From JBEKIK01 sp963838495 (GTDB lineage Bacteria; Planctomycetota; Planctomycetia; Pirellulales; Thermoguttaceae): a stretch of 64,000 nt of DNA. Positions within the stretch are counted from its first letter, which is position 1. Every line of letters starts with the position of its first letter. Below the pieces are notes generated by a model. That model saw only the letters and a list, made by a program, of their open reading frames with translations, was not told where the DNA came from and did no database searches. Both the position numbers and the translations under genes were made by a program. The stretch spans positions 1,054,001-1,118,000 of the forward strand of contig CAWIRC010000001.1 of the NCBI GenBank assembly GCA_963838495.1. The letters run 5' to 3'. Positions 39,365-48,128 of the stretch are shown one piece after another.

Positions 39365-39940
39365 TTATTTATTACTATCGGTGTAATTGGAAATTTTTGG
39401 ATTATCGGAAAAGACAACTAAGTTTATTTCGCACGATATATTTCCGCTATTTTGCCCTGCCCTGCTAATTTGAAGTGAATCCATCCAAATAATCTGTGGT
39501 AAACCCTCCAAAGAACGAATGAAATCGTGAATTTGGGCAAAAGTTCCTACACAAGCGATGTGAATGGGAATCTGTCTAATTATGCCTAGTTCAACGAACA
39601 ATTGAGGTTCAAATCTAGTGGTGGAAGTTCCAGCTTTTTTGCATAAATCGTTGATATTGCCATACAGCACCGGCAGGCGGTGAACCATAAAAGCCGCGCG
39701 CTGCCAATTCTCAATGTACGACTTAGCCTCGAGCAGCTCTTGTTGCGAGGCGGCCAACTCGGCGGATATCTTGTCCGAGTCGCCGATGTAAAGTTGTCGG
39801 GACGCTATTTCAGTGCGCATAAGGGCGATCATTTTTTGGCCGGGGAAAAAAACGAACGTTATATGAATCACGGCTATGGCAACCAGGGCTATGGTCACCA
39901 GCCAACTGCCGCGATGGAATTTGATTTCGGCTGTATACAT
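39365..39940 (-). CDS. pilO: PilO-like inner-membrane alignment protein
   Basis: About 191 aa. ATG 39940 is preferred to GTG 39949 because TAGGTG lies six bases before it. One membrane segment (WLVTIALVAIAVIHITFVFF), a coiled-coil segment (AELAASQQELLEAKSYIENW), and a ferredoxin-like core (PIHIACVGTFAQIHDFIRSLE) typical of PilO. It dimerises with PilN in the periplasm (family role). Intact frame, 39 bases after pilN. Confidence 0.8.
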   Translation of the reverse strand: MYTAEIKFHRGSWLVTIALVAIAVIHITFVFFPGQKMIALMRTEIASRQLYIGDSDKISAELAASQQELLEAKSYIENWQRAAFMVHRLPVLYGNINDLCKKAGTSTTRFEPQLFVELGIIRQIPIHIACVGTFAQIHDFIRSLEGLPQIIWMDSLQISRAGQNSGNISCEINLVVFSDNPKISNYTDSNK

Positions 39941-39979
39941 GTTCTTCACCTATGTTTATGGCATATTTTATTATTCAAA

Positions 39980-40770
39980 TCATTCTTTCGCAGTTTGAAA
40001 GTTAAAATCGTCGAATATCCCCGTCGGCATGACGGTAATTTTAGGCGTACTTTGCCGCAGCGGTGTTTTTTGCTCATCTATGGGGCTTCCGGGCTGGCCA
40101 TAGCCGGGTTTTACAACCAGCTTGGCGTGGAATTGAATCTCCCTACCCGAAGACTCGCCGGCGCTGGTAACGGAGACCAATTCCGCCTTGCAGAACAAAA
40201 AGTTCGATTGCATTACATCCAGATAATGGTGCAGCACGGAGCTATCGGTGGTGGCACCGATTAGGATGACGACGGTTCGTTTGCCCTCGGATTGGCTTTG
40301 CAGGGTTTGAAGGTCCCGCTCTGCGGCCGATAATGATTTTTGTTGATCGCCGGGACTTGCCGCGGCTGCGGCAGGAGCGCGTCCGATGCCCCGCCTGAAC
40401 TCTCCGCCTCGCGAGTTATTTGTAATTGTTGCAGGGTAATTTCTTCGGGCAACTGGGACAATAAAGCCGACAGCAGTTGGCTTTTCGGCCAGGGATGGCG
40501 CAAATAGGTGATCAATTCGGCCCGGCATTCGGTCTGTTTCAATTGGGTTTGGACCTCGGCCAGCCGTTGTTTTTGGCTTAATGCCAATTCATAGGCGGGC
40601 GTAAGCCCGTCCAGTTCTCTTTCCACCAGGCGGCGGCGGATGTTTTGACTGATCGTTAGGAGCGCAACCAGCCCCAAGAATGACGTGACCACGATTATCT
40701 GCCAAGGTTTGGTCTGGCGATAGGCGTTTTGTTGATGATACTGGGCCGGTAAGAAGTCGATGTCGATCAT
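39980..40770 (-). CDS. pilN: PilN-like inner-membrane protein (frameshifted)
   Basis: About 263 aa. ATG 40770 begins MIDIDFLPAQYHQQNAY, matching the short cytoplasmic N-terminus of PilN that docks on PilM. A membrane segment (IIVVTSFLGLVALLTI) and a coiled coil (LSQKQRLAEVQTQLKQTECR) follow, then a periplasmic domain ending GREIQFHAKLVV. The frame breaks near 40365, between ASDALLPQPR and the frame reading SPGDQQKSLSAAERDLQTLQ. Family role: platform subcomplex with PilO and PilM. Confidence 0.78.
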
Positions 40771-40811
40771 GCTTTCATGTTCCGCTGGAAAATTTAAGGT
40801 AGCGTGAACGT

Positions 40812-41872
40812 TTAATGATAATGTGTATCCCGCAATGCCAGGCCGGCGGCCACGTCCCACTGTGCAAAGCGCCCCCCGGGCAGGTTTTTTTCGTAGATCC
40901 TAAGAGGATTGCCCAATTCGCAGGGCAGTTCCAGCCGGGCCCCGATCCAATCGACCAGGGTCTCGTTGGCCTCGCCGCCACCGATGATGCATTGTTGCAA
41001 TGATTCGCTGCGGAAGGTCACGCTGTAGTAGCGTATGCATAGGGCAAGTTCATGCGCCAGGCGGTCCAGAATGGGCCTGATCGATTCCGTGATGCTGCGG
41101 TCGACTTCCGGGTCCCGCTCAGCGGCGCTGCGGTTGGCGTTGCGGCTGCGCAGGGACGCGGCGTCGGCGGTTGATAATTTCAAGTTCTTCGACACCGCTT
41201 CGTCTAGATGGCGCCCGCCGATATCGAGATATTTGATAAAAACAGCCTCCATTCCGCAAGCGATCACAACCAGCGTATTCGAGGCCCCTACATTGACGAA
41301 CATCATTCGCCGTTTCTGATCTTCGTCCCGGCGCAGTTGCCGGCAGTAGGATCGCAAGATGGCCAGCGGTTCGGCATCTATGGCCGCGAGCTGAAGGCCG
41401 GCGCGTTCGGCCACGCGCACCATTCTTTCCACCAGTGGTTTATGACATGCCATGAGAATCACTTCCCTGCGAATGGAATCGCCCTGGCGGATCGTGTCGG
41501 CGTCGAGGTAGCGGATTTCGGCCTCTTCCCTGTTGTACGGCAGGCGCCCGGCGGCTTCGAAATGGACGATTTTCGTGAGTTCATCGCCCGAGGCCTGTGC
41601 AACCCGGATATTTTGCACGAAAAGGTTGCCCGCCCCCAGAGAAAACACCGCCTCCCGGCCACGGAAACGCCGGCCTTCCATGACCCGATGCAGGGACTCC
41701 AGAATCCGCTCGTCCTGCCGATCCTGGTTCAATGCCGGCTCGGGCGGCAGGTCCCACGCGCGGCGTCCCACACGCACGTCTGAGCGGCGTCGAATTGTAT
41801 CAACTTTATCGACCTGCTGCCGACATCGACGCCGATTGGGCCGCACCGTTTTTTCGTCATCCACGTGACCAT
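40812..41872 (-). CDS. pilM: PilM-like actin-fold pilus assembly protein (frameshifted near N-terminus)
   Basis: About 353 aa. The true N-terminus lies in another frame from ATG 41872: MVTWMTKKRCGPIGVDVGSR, then SIKLIQFDAAQ. This contains the first phosphate loop (IGVDVGSRSIK) of actin/FtsA-fold PilM. After a break near 41765-41780 the main frame continues with VFSLGAGNLFVQNIRVA, the second nucleotide loop MMFVNVGASNTLVVI, and CIIGGGEANETLVDWI. Cytoplasmic, binds PilN. Using only the longer single frame would lose the first nucleotide motif. Confidence 0.85.
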
Positions 41873-41959
41873 GATGTAACTCGATCTCCAGGAGTATAAT
41901 TGCCGATTATGTCGGGACGGCAGTTCAACCGCCGTCCCAACGTTCGGAACACATTTTGA

Positions 41960-42625
41960 TTATGGCGGGGGAGTTACCGAATAATCTCCGATTTGACACA
42001 GGCCCATTACGGGATCGACCGTGATCGTTATGTATCGCGCATTTGACCCGCTGCCGGAACCCAGCCAGACTACGGTGCCGGCCGTTCGCGTGGTGGCCCC
42101 CAAGGAATTGAATTCAAGATCGCTGACCTTTTGGTTGGTGCCTGCAACCTCGACCGCCGCTATTTGCACGACCGGTCCCATGTGGGGAAATTCGTCCAGG
42201 TCAACAACGTGCTGGGTCAACGTGTCGCTGGGCGACTTGAACGACGTGACGGGCAATTGATTCAACGACGTGTTCGAACCGCTGTGTTGCAGCATAAAAC
42301 GATTTTGCGTTGTATCGAATGTGAATTTGTACGCGTCGTTGTTGGCCAGCGCCAGGCTGCGCCCGTAGGCTAGTTCGGTGCTTACAATTTGAGCCGTCGA
42401 TCGCAATCCATCGAGGACGTTCGGATTGCTTTTGGGGAGCACGGCGCCGACCAAAATACATATTAATGCAATCACTATTAAAAGTTCGAGCAGCGTAAAA
42501 CCCGCATTTTTGTGTTTTTTATCGTCAAGAAATATAAAGTCGCCAAACCCACGGAATGCAACCCATGGGCCGGGGGAAAAAATAACCGTAACATCGACAT
42601 TCTTTTCCAAATGCTTAATAACCAT
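41960..42625 (-). CDS. GspH/FimT-type prepilin with unusually long leader
   Basis: 221 aa from ATG 42625. The class III prepilin signal KHKNAG|FTLLELLIVIALICILVGAV has Gly at -1 and Glu at +5, as required for prepilin peptidase. The body resembles GspH/FimT minor pseudopilins (ELAYGRSLALANNDAYKFTF). The leader before the cleavage site is about 43 residues, far longer than the usual 6-25. Part of it (42545-42572) is a degenerate copy of palindromic repeat family B, so the leader may have been extended by repeat insertion. No better in-frame start was found nearer the signal. Confidence 0.8.
   Translation of the reverse strand: MVIKHLEKNVDVTVIFSPGPWVAFRGFGDFIFLDDKKHKNAGFTLLELLIVIALICILVGAVLPKSNPNVLDGLRSTAQIVSTELAYGRSLALANNDAYKFTFDTTQNRFMLQHSGSNTSLNQLPVTSFKSPSDTLTQHVVDLDEFPHMGPVVQIAAVEVAGTNQKVSDLEFNSLGATTRTAGTVVWLGSGSGSNARYITITVDPVMGLCQIGDYSVTPPP
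42545..42572. repeat. Degenerate palindromic repeat family B copy inside the prepilin leader
   Basis: AAACCCACGG-aa-TGCAACCC-a-TGGGC aligns over 28 positions with the element at 17694 with few mismatches, keeping the TGCAACCC centre. It encodes part of the cytoplasmic leader of the GspH-like protein. Confidence 0.5.
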
Positions 42626-42644
42626 CTGAATTGTTGGGATGCCT

Positions 42645-42887
42645 TTACTTCTTCGGCGGGACGACGATCACCCTTAACTCGCCGGAGCGCAGCAAAGCAT
42701 TTTGCTCTTTGAGCTGATCGCGAATTTCCGTCAATACTTTGATCATGTCCATCCTTTGTTCCACCGAGTTGGCAAAGGGTTCCTTGGCCTGCGGAGGTTG
42801 CGCATTGGTCGTCCTATAAAAGCTTAGCACGCAACAACATAGGACAATGCCAACCAACAGCAATCCCCATTTGCTTGAGCGATTCAT
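42645..42887 (-). CDS. Small membrane/exported protein of the pseudopilin cluster
   Basis: 80 aa. AGGA lies eight bases before ATG 42887. The N-terminal segment WGLLLVGIVLCCCVLSFY is a membrane anchor or uncleaved signal. A short polar linker leads to an amphipathic helix (VEQRMDMIKVLTEIRDQLKEQNALL), which may form a coiled coil, and a basic end VIVVPPKK. No family recognised. It lies 19 bases before the GspH-like gene, so it is probably in the pilus operon. Confidence 0.65.
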   Translation of the reverse strand: MNRSSKWGLLLVGIVLCCCVLSFYRTTNAQPPQAKEPFANSVEQRMDMIKVLTEIRDQLKEQNALLRSGELRVIVVPPKK

Positions 42888-43039
42888 GACAGATATCCTT
42901 TCGTATTAAGGGTTTATCCTAAAGGTCCTTCTCCCGATCGACCGGCCATGCCGACCAACACCGCGTGTTGGCCACCAAAGGCACCTGTCGGCGCCTGGGA
43001 AGTGTAACGGTGAAGGCGAAATCGCGGCGATTTTATGAA

Positions 43040-44575
43040 TTAAGGGCTTTCCGTCCATTTAATTACCTCCCAACGCAGCGCCCCGTCGGCCGAATTCACC
43101 AAAAACAGGGCGGCATTGGGAGTGGGCCAATGATAAGTAATAGAAGTAGTATCGGGATTTATAGTCAAGAGCGGTTGATAATTCAGACCTGCCCCGCTGC
43201 TATTCATATATACCGGAAAATACGGAATTGCATAGCGATAATATGTCCACCATATCGTGTAATACGAAGGCCAATTAGTCGTGTCCCAGGGGGTACGTTC
43301 CTTGATGTAAAATAATTTGCTTATCACCCGCCCGATGATGGGAATCGTTTGCGTTTGTGGGGCCTTGGATATCGTCAAGTTGTTAAAAACGGCAACTAAT
43401 CCACTGATGCTGCCCGAAGTAACCGTGTTATTCACGGTTAAGTTATTGCAGATAATCGCCGGTAGCCGCACTGAATTTCCAGCCCCGAACATCCCGGGCA
43501 AATCCACCGCTTGGAAATTGATGCTGCTGCCGTCGAGCGTCAGGTTGCTTTTGCAAAACAGCGATCCTTTGATGGTAACGTTGCTTTTGATCGTCAAGTT
43601 GCCGCTATTATAATAGAAAATGCCCAACGGGTTGGTCATCGGATCCGGGCCAAGCGTGACCGATTGAAGGTTGTTCGATACCTGGGGAATCGAATAAGTC
43701 GGCCCGCCGGAATAAAGTTGATATGTGCTAAAACCAGTGGGCTGCGTCCAATCGCTTTTTGCCTGGTTTAAGGCGGACGTGGAGACCGGCGTATGTAAAT
43801 AAGTCACTAGCGCGCTCAGGTTGGTGCTGTCTATTGCGCCGCTCACGTAACTTACCGTGCCCAGGAAAGGACGGAAGTCGGCATATCCGCCGTAATGCAC
43901 CATATTGTACAGATCCGACAGGTAACGGACCCAGGAATCGGTGCCGGGGCTGTCCGGGTAATGCGGGGCGATCTTCAACGCGCCCTGAATCCGCACGGGA
44001 CCCGATAATTGACATGGAATGTCTATCTCGAAAGGCTGCGAATATGTCTGATAGACCGTATATTGCTGCATCGTGCTCCAATCCGAAGGCTCGGTGCCCA
44101 TTTGTCGCGGGACAAGATGAACCACGGCGGAAATCTGGTATGTGGCGACGCTCTGCGTGTTGAGCGGATCGACCGACTTGCCCGTCACCGATATTGTGCC
44201 CCGGAACGGATAATCGTTATAGTCGGGGTTGCTCGACGTCAGCGAGTCGTCGCCAAAGGTATAGGTTGCGGTGAAAGTATCCGAAGTCGACAAAGTGCCG
44301 TTGAGCGTTGAGCCGAATCCCGCCCAACTGCTGTCTTGCATTTTTTTCAGGGCCATCCGCATGCCGGTTACCGCGACTTGTTGCGCAGTGGCCCGGCGAT
44401 CCGAATTTCTCTGAATCATATACGCCATGTTCTGCGATCGCACCGCCGCATAGGTTACGGCAAGCGTCATGGTAATTAAAAGCAGCACCAAGAGCACCGC
44501 CACGCCGCGGCGGCGTCGGGCAGGCGATTTCCAACATCGCTTCTTATGGGCAAGTTGCCGTAGACTATCTAACAT
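43040..44575 (-). CDS. PilX/GspK-like pilus-associated protein
   Basis: About 511 aa from ATG 44575; longer in-frame starts run into the upstream prepilin gene. The N-terminus RRRRGVAVLLVLLLITMTLAVTYAAV is the PilX/GspK N-terminal helix type. A following conserved part (SDRRATAQQVAVTGMRMALKKM) resembles the helix extension of PilX proteins. The rest is a long beta-rich, Asn/Ser/Thr-rich region, including NLTIKSNVTIKGSLFCKSN, that may form a parallel beta-helix. Likely a minor tip component (inference). Confidence 0.7.
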   Translation of the reverse strand: MLDSLRQLAHKKRCWKSPARRRRGVAVLLVLLLITMTLAVTYAAVRSQNMAYMIQRNSDRRATAQQVAVTGMRMALKKMQDSSWAGFGSTLNGTLSTSDTFTATYTFGDDSLTSSNPDYNDYPFRGTISVTGKSVDPLNTQSVATYQISAVVHLVPRQMGTEPSDWSTMQQYTVYQTYSQPFEIDIPCQLSGPVRIQGALKIAPHYPDSPGTDSWVRYLSDLYNMVHYGGYADFRPFLGTVSYVSGAIDSTNLSALVTYLHTPVSTSALNQAKSDWTQPTGFSTYQLYSGGPTYSIPQVSNNLQSVTLGPDPMTNPLGIFYYNSGNLTIKSNVTIKGSLFCKSNLTLDGSSINFQAVDLPGMFGAGNSVRLPAIICNNLTVNNTVTSGSISGLVAVFNNLTISKAPQTQTIPIIGRVISKLFYIKERTPWDTTNWPSYYTIWWTYYRYAIPYFPVYMNSSGAGLNYQPLLTINPDTTSITYHWPTPNAALFLVNSADGALRWEVIKWTESP

Positions 44576-44628
44576 AAAACGGTTATGGAATATTAAGCCC
44601 CCGCTGAACACAACAGGGATTTGGTTGT

Positions 44629-45459
44629 TTATTGACGATGCATTTGGTAATATAACGAAGCCGATCCATAATACGGAACGGGGACCAGGTTGGCAGGATA
44701 TGCCGAGCCATTGGGGGCTTGCGGAATGAGCTGCAATTCCATCCGGACCCAGACTTGGCGCTGACCGGTCTGCCAACCGTAAAATCCCTGCACCCAAGGC
44801 AAATCTTTCCAGTTCACAGCATTATTCTTGAAGTTGTTCCAATCGTCTTGCGACGGCCAAAGGCGCGTTTCGAACCGCACCGCCCCGCGCAGCGCAGAAC
44901 CGGTGGCCGAGGCAATCGGGCAAGATCGCAGCAGACTGGTAAGTGTGACGATCTTCGATTGGGCATTCGTCTTTATCGCCGCGATTTGACTTAACCAGGT
45001 CGAGGTATCAGTAATGGCAGGAACGGTGCGCGCATCGCCAGGCGCGGTGATCTCCACCAATTGATTGGGATTGGTCGGATGCGGACAATAAATCACCAAT
45101 TCGCCGTACAGGGGCAGTCCGCTGGGATTTGCCGCCGTTGCGCTTGCATTGCCCGATGCCTTGGCTGGATTCCAAACCACCAGCGTGTCCGAGTAACGCC
45201 AACTATTGACCGTTTCCGCCACCACGATGCAGCCGGGAAATTGTTCGTTTGCCGTAGCCCCGTATATCGTGCGCGAAATGCGGTCCATCGCCACCTGCGC
45301 ATGCTGCGTGGCAACGCCATAGCCCTCGCTATATTCAAAACCCAGTTCCGCCGTATGCGACAAGCCCGCCAATGCCCCCACAACCATGGCCATAATAGCC
45401 ATGGCAAACAGAAGTTCCACCAGCGTCAGACCGGAAACTTCATTGCATCGTTGGGGCAT
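44629..45459 (-). CDS. GspJ/PilW-type minor prepilin
   Basis: 276 aa. The prepilin signal is MPQRCNEVSG|LTLVELLFAMAIM with Gly -1 and Glu +5. The following region fits GspJ/PilW (RISRTIYGATANEQFPGCIVV, ELVIYCPHP). The start codon at 45459 lies inside the end of the upstream GspI-like gene (20-base overlap), so translation is probably coupled. Family role: minor pseudopilin that helps prime pseudopilus assembly. Confidence 0.82.
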   Translation of the reverse strand: MPQRCNEVSGLTLVELLFAMAIMAMVVGALAGLSHTAELGFEYSEGYGVATQHAQVAMDRISRTIYGATANEQFPGCIVVAETVNSWRYSDTLVVWNPAKASGNASATAANPSGLPLYGELVIYCPHPTNPNQLVEITAPGDARTVPAITDTSTWLSQIAAIKTNAQSKIVTLTSLLRSCPIASATGSALRGAVRFETRLWPSQDDWNNFKNNAVNWKDLPWVQGFYGWQTGQRQVWVRMELQLIPQAPNGSAYPANLVPVPYYGSASLYYQMHRQ

Positions 45460-46042
45460 AGGACAAGACTCGTTTTAGGGTGGCAAGCACTCGATTTCCT
45501 TGATTGCATGTGATACGAACCTCGACCATGCGATAATCGCTGGTCTGCCCGGTGGGCAACTTGGTGCCAAAATTCGATTCGCTTACATAATAAACGTCCA
45601 CTTCTTGTTGCCAATTGTCTATGATTCCGGGCGTAATTTGGAAGAGCGGATTCCGTTGCCCGCCCAGCCCGTCGTCCTTGCCCGAGGCAACGCCGTAAAA
45701 ATCCTTGGGTGGACTTGTGCGCAGACCGTTGAAATCATCGCTGTCGTCATAATATTGACGGGTGCCGCCCGTTGCCTCGCTGCCGTCCGGCCCCAATGTC
45801 GTGGAATGCGGATCAACGTCCGGCTCATAATATCTGCAGCCGACGATTTCATCCATTAATTGCTGCGCCATTCCGCGGGCAATCGCGCCGTACATAGCGT
45901 TTTGGGTGTTCTGAAGCGCGGTCGAAGTGCCAAACAATAAAATACTGCCCGCCAACGCCATGACGGTGATTGCCAACACTGCTTCTACCATGGTAAAAGC
46001 GGAGCGGTTCGGACGGCGTTTACAGATCGATCGGCAAGTCAT
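45440..46042 (-). CDS. GspI/PilV-type minor prepilin, first gene of the pilus cluster
   Basis: About 200 aa from ATG 46042. The signal is RRPNRSA|FTMVEAVLAITVMALAG. The residue at -1 is Ala, where Gly is nearly invariant, while Glu +5 is kept. The body (QNTQNAMYGAIARGMAQQLMDEI) fits GspI/PilV. A longer in-frame start at 46225 would run through the leader hairpins and is rejected. A T-run following a strong hairpin ends only about 30 bases before this ATG (see leader feature). Confidence 0.78.
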   Translation of the reverse strand: MTCRSICKRRPNRSAFTMVEAVLAITVMALAGSILLFGTSTALQNTQNAMYGAIARGMAQQLMDEIVGCRYYEPDVDPHSTTLGPDGSEATGGTRQYYDDSDDFNGLRTSPPKDFYGVASGKDDGLGGQRNPLFQITPGIIDNWQQEVDVYYVSESNFGTKLPTGQTSDYRMVEVRITCNQGNRVLATLKRVLSYAPTMQ

Positions 46043-46071
46043 GGACTTGAATTTTTTAGCCAAGACGCAAC

Positions 46072-46275
46072 AAAATAAAAAAGGCACGGCAGGGTCCCCT
46101 CTAGCTCCCAGCTTTCCCCGCCGTGCCCTAAAACGGAGTCCTTTTACAGGACCCCGGTTCATGTGAACTATAGTTTTGACCTGCGGGTAGTCAAATTGTA
46201 TATTCCCGCGGTCAAAAAACGCCATTTATAATGAACCAAGATAACGGTTGAACCGGGTGAAATAACCGTTGTAAT
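46072..46275 (-). promoter_or_regulatory. Structured 5' leader with intrinsic-terminator-like hairpin before the pilus operon
   Basis: Four inverted repeats in 200 bases. On the minus strand in order: AACGGTT/AACCGTT (46264-46270 with 46243-46249); TTTTGACC-GCGGG mirrored by CCCGC-GGTCAAAA (46174-46217); AGGAC/GTCCT (46138-46152); and GGCACGGC/GCCGTGCC (46083-46127). The last has an inner AGCT/AGCT stem and is followed by TTTTTTATTTT (46082-46072). GGGTCC and GGACCC segments of the last two hairpins are also complementary, allowing alternative pairing. This fits an attenuator or riboswitch. Confidence 0.6.
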
Positions 46276-46455
46276 GAAATCCGTTGTTGCCAAACCGCCA
46301 CACGCGCTGAATTGTAGCAACCCCCGAATATCCGTAACGTTGGCTTCCTGCAACTAAGCGGATTATGTAGGTCGCATGAAATGCACCTGAGCAGATTTTG
46401 CAGCGTGCATGAAATGCGCAATCCACATTATTAAATACACATGAAAATGTGCATT

Positions 46456-47398
46456 TCACGCACCCTGCACCCAATCCAGCCCGAAATCCAGCGCAGGCGC
46501 CGAATGCGTCAGGGCCCCAACGCTGATCCGTTCGATCCCGGTTTCGGCAATTTGCCGAACCGTAGAAAGCGTAACGCCTCCCGAGGCCTCGAGTTCCACG
46601 CTGGCGTCGATTTTATCGCGGAGCGCGACCGCCTCACGGAGTTGCTGGATAGTCATATTATCCAGCAACACAATATCCGGTCCGGCCGTCAATACCCGGT
46701 CCAGTTGGTCTAAAGAATCGACTTCCACTTCGATGATAATTGCGGAAGGATCGCTTTTTTCCGCATGTTCAGCGATATAGCGTCGCGCCTTTAACACTGC
46801 TTCGGCCGGCGTGTAACCTCCCGACAAGGAAACAGCTCCCTCCCCGGCCCCCCAGGCCAGATGATTGTCCTTGATAAGCATGGCCTCGAACAACCCGCCG
46901 CGATGATTCCATCCGCCGCCGCAGCAGACGGCGTATTTTTCCAACCTGCGCCATCCGGGAGTGGTCTTGCGGGTATCAAATATCCGCGCTTTGGTTCCGG
47001 CTACAAGATCCACATACTTGCGCGTCAAGGTGGCGATGCCCGACAGCCGGCCGAGAAAATTCAACAACAGCCGTTCCACGGCAAACAGCCCCCGCGCCGC
47101 CCGGAAATCATTCCCACGCGCCCCCCTGCTCCACCGTTTGGCCGTCGTGGACTTCAGGCAACCAGACAAGACTTTCATCAATGGCCGCCAAAGCGATTTT
47201 TGCGCCGCATAATCCGGCAGCCACGCCGGCTTGTCTTGCTATGATCGATGCCCGGCCCGTAGCGCCCTCGGGAACAAGACTGCAAGTCGTCAAGTCGCCT
47301 GCGCGGCCCAAATCTTCATCGATCGCCAATTGCAGCAATGCCTGCCAATCGGCTTGTATATGATCATCCCATTGGCATTGGTGGAATTCTTTTTTCAC
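46456..47398 (-). CDS. nadC: Nicotinate-nucleotide pyrophosphorylase (carboxylating), quinolinate phosphoribosyltransferase (frameshifted)
   Basis: About 314 aa. Converts quinolinate and PRPP to nicotinate mononucleotide in NAD synthesis. GTG 47398 has GGAG seven bases upstream. Motifs: AIDEDLGRAGDLTT at the N-terminus, AVERLLLNFLGRLSGIAT, the catalytic-site block IFDTRKTTPGWRRLEKYAV, LIKDNH, VDSLDQL, IVLLDNM and SGGVTLSTV. The frame breaks near 47115-47130: VEQGG continues as ARGNDFRAARGLFAVER in the other frame if one G is removed from a run of six. Divergent from the ComEA-like gene. Confidence 0.93.
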
Positions 47399-47509
47399 CG
47401 CTCGGCTCCAAACGTAGACGGCAATCGTAAGGATGGCATATAATAATCAAAGCCATTATACTTTATTATAATGAATATAAAATTATAACATCAGACATAT
47501 CAATATAAC

Positions 47510-47922
47510 ATGTCCACACCAACTACTAGCCCACCGTCATCTGCCCCGGATACGCCTATGCCTGGCTTTTGCGACGCGCCGATCAAACGGTCGTAGCGCT
47601 TTTAGTACTGGCGGCATTGACGGCCATGTGCGGGCGATGGATTTTCCAAGGCGGGCCATGGAACCGATTGGTCGAAGCCGACCAGGCCCCACGGAACGTT
47701 GCCCAATTCCAGATTGATATAAACACCACCGATCTGCCCGAATTGATACAATTGCCCGGCATCGGCGACACTCTCGCACAGCGGATAATCGACACCCGGC
47801 AAACCGCCGGCCCTTTCGCGGAACTTGACGATCTTCGCCATGTGAAAGGCATTGGTCCCAAGATAATGGAACGCATCCGCCCCTACTTGCTGCCGCTGAA
47901 AAATGAAAAACAGGACAAGTAA
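47510..47922 (+). CDS. ComEA-like helix-hairpin-helix protein (probable frameshift at N-terminus)
   Basis: About 137 aa. A membrane segment (TVVALLVLAALTAMCGRW) is followed by a paired helix-hairpin-helix DNA-binding domain: INTTDLPELIQLPGIGDTLA, then FAELDDLRHVKGIGPKIMERI. ComEA binds incoming DNA during transformation (family role), and type IV pili are also used for uptake, so the link with the pilus cluster is suggestive. The main frame lacks a good start: ATG 47510 begins MSTPTTSPPSSAPDTPMPGF and joins the main frame if one base in the TTTT near 47567 is an indel; otherwise TTG 47569 would be used. Confidence 0.75.
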
Positions 47923-48043
47923 GCGAAGAACGGATAAAATTGATATAGAATTATTGTAAATTGTCAATTGAAATAGCATATTTAGAAATTGAATAAAAAC
48001 TAATAACTTGTTCCATGACGAGACTTTTAGTGTTTCTCCTTGT

Positions 48044-48083
48044 TCAATTTGCAATTTGAAATTTGCAATCGTCAATTTGCAAT
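48044..48083. repeat. A/T-rich short repeats before uvrB
   Basis: CAATTTGCAATTTGAAATTTGCAAT followed by CAATTTGCAAT: overlapping direct and inverted copies of the word AATTTGCAA. It lies in the 200-base gap between the ComEA-like gene and uvrB. Confidence 0.45.
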
Positions 48084-48128
48084 ATAAAAAACGCCTGCAA
48101 AACTCATTCAACTCCCCAATATAACGCC

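Noticed and set aside
46083..46217. Known c-di-GMP (GEMM) riboswitch before the pilin genes
   Set aside because: The location would fit, but I could not find the conserved GEMM core sequences; reported only as an unassigned structured leader.
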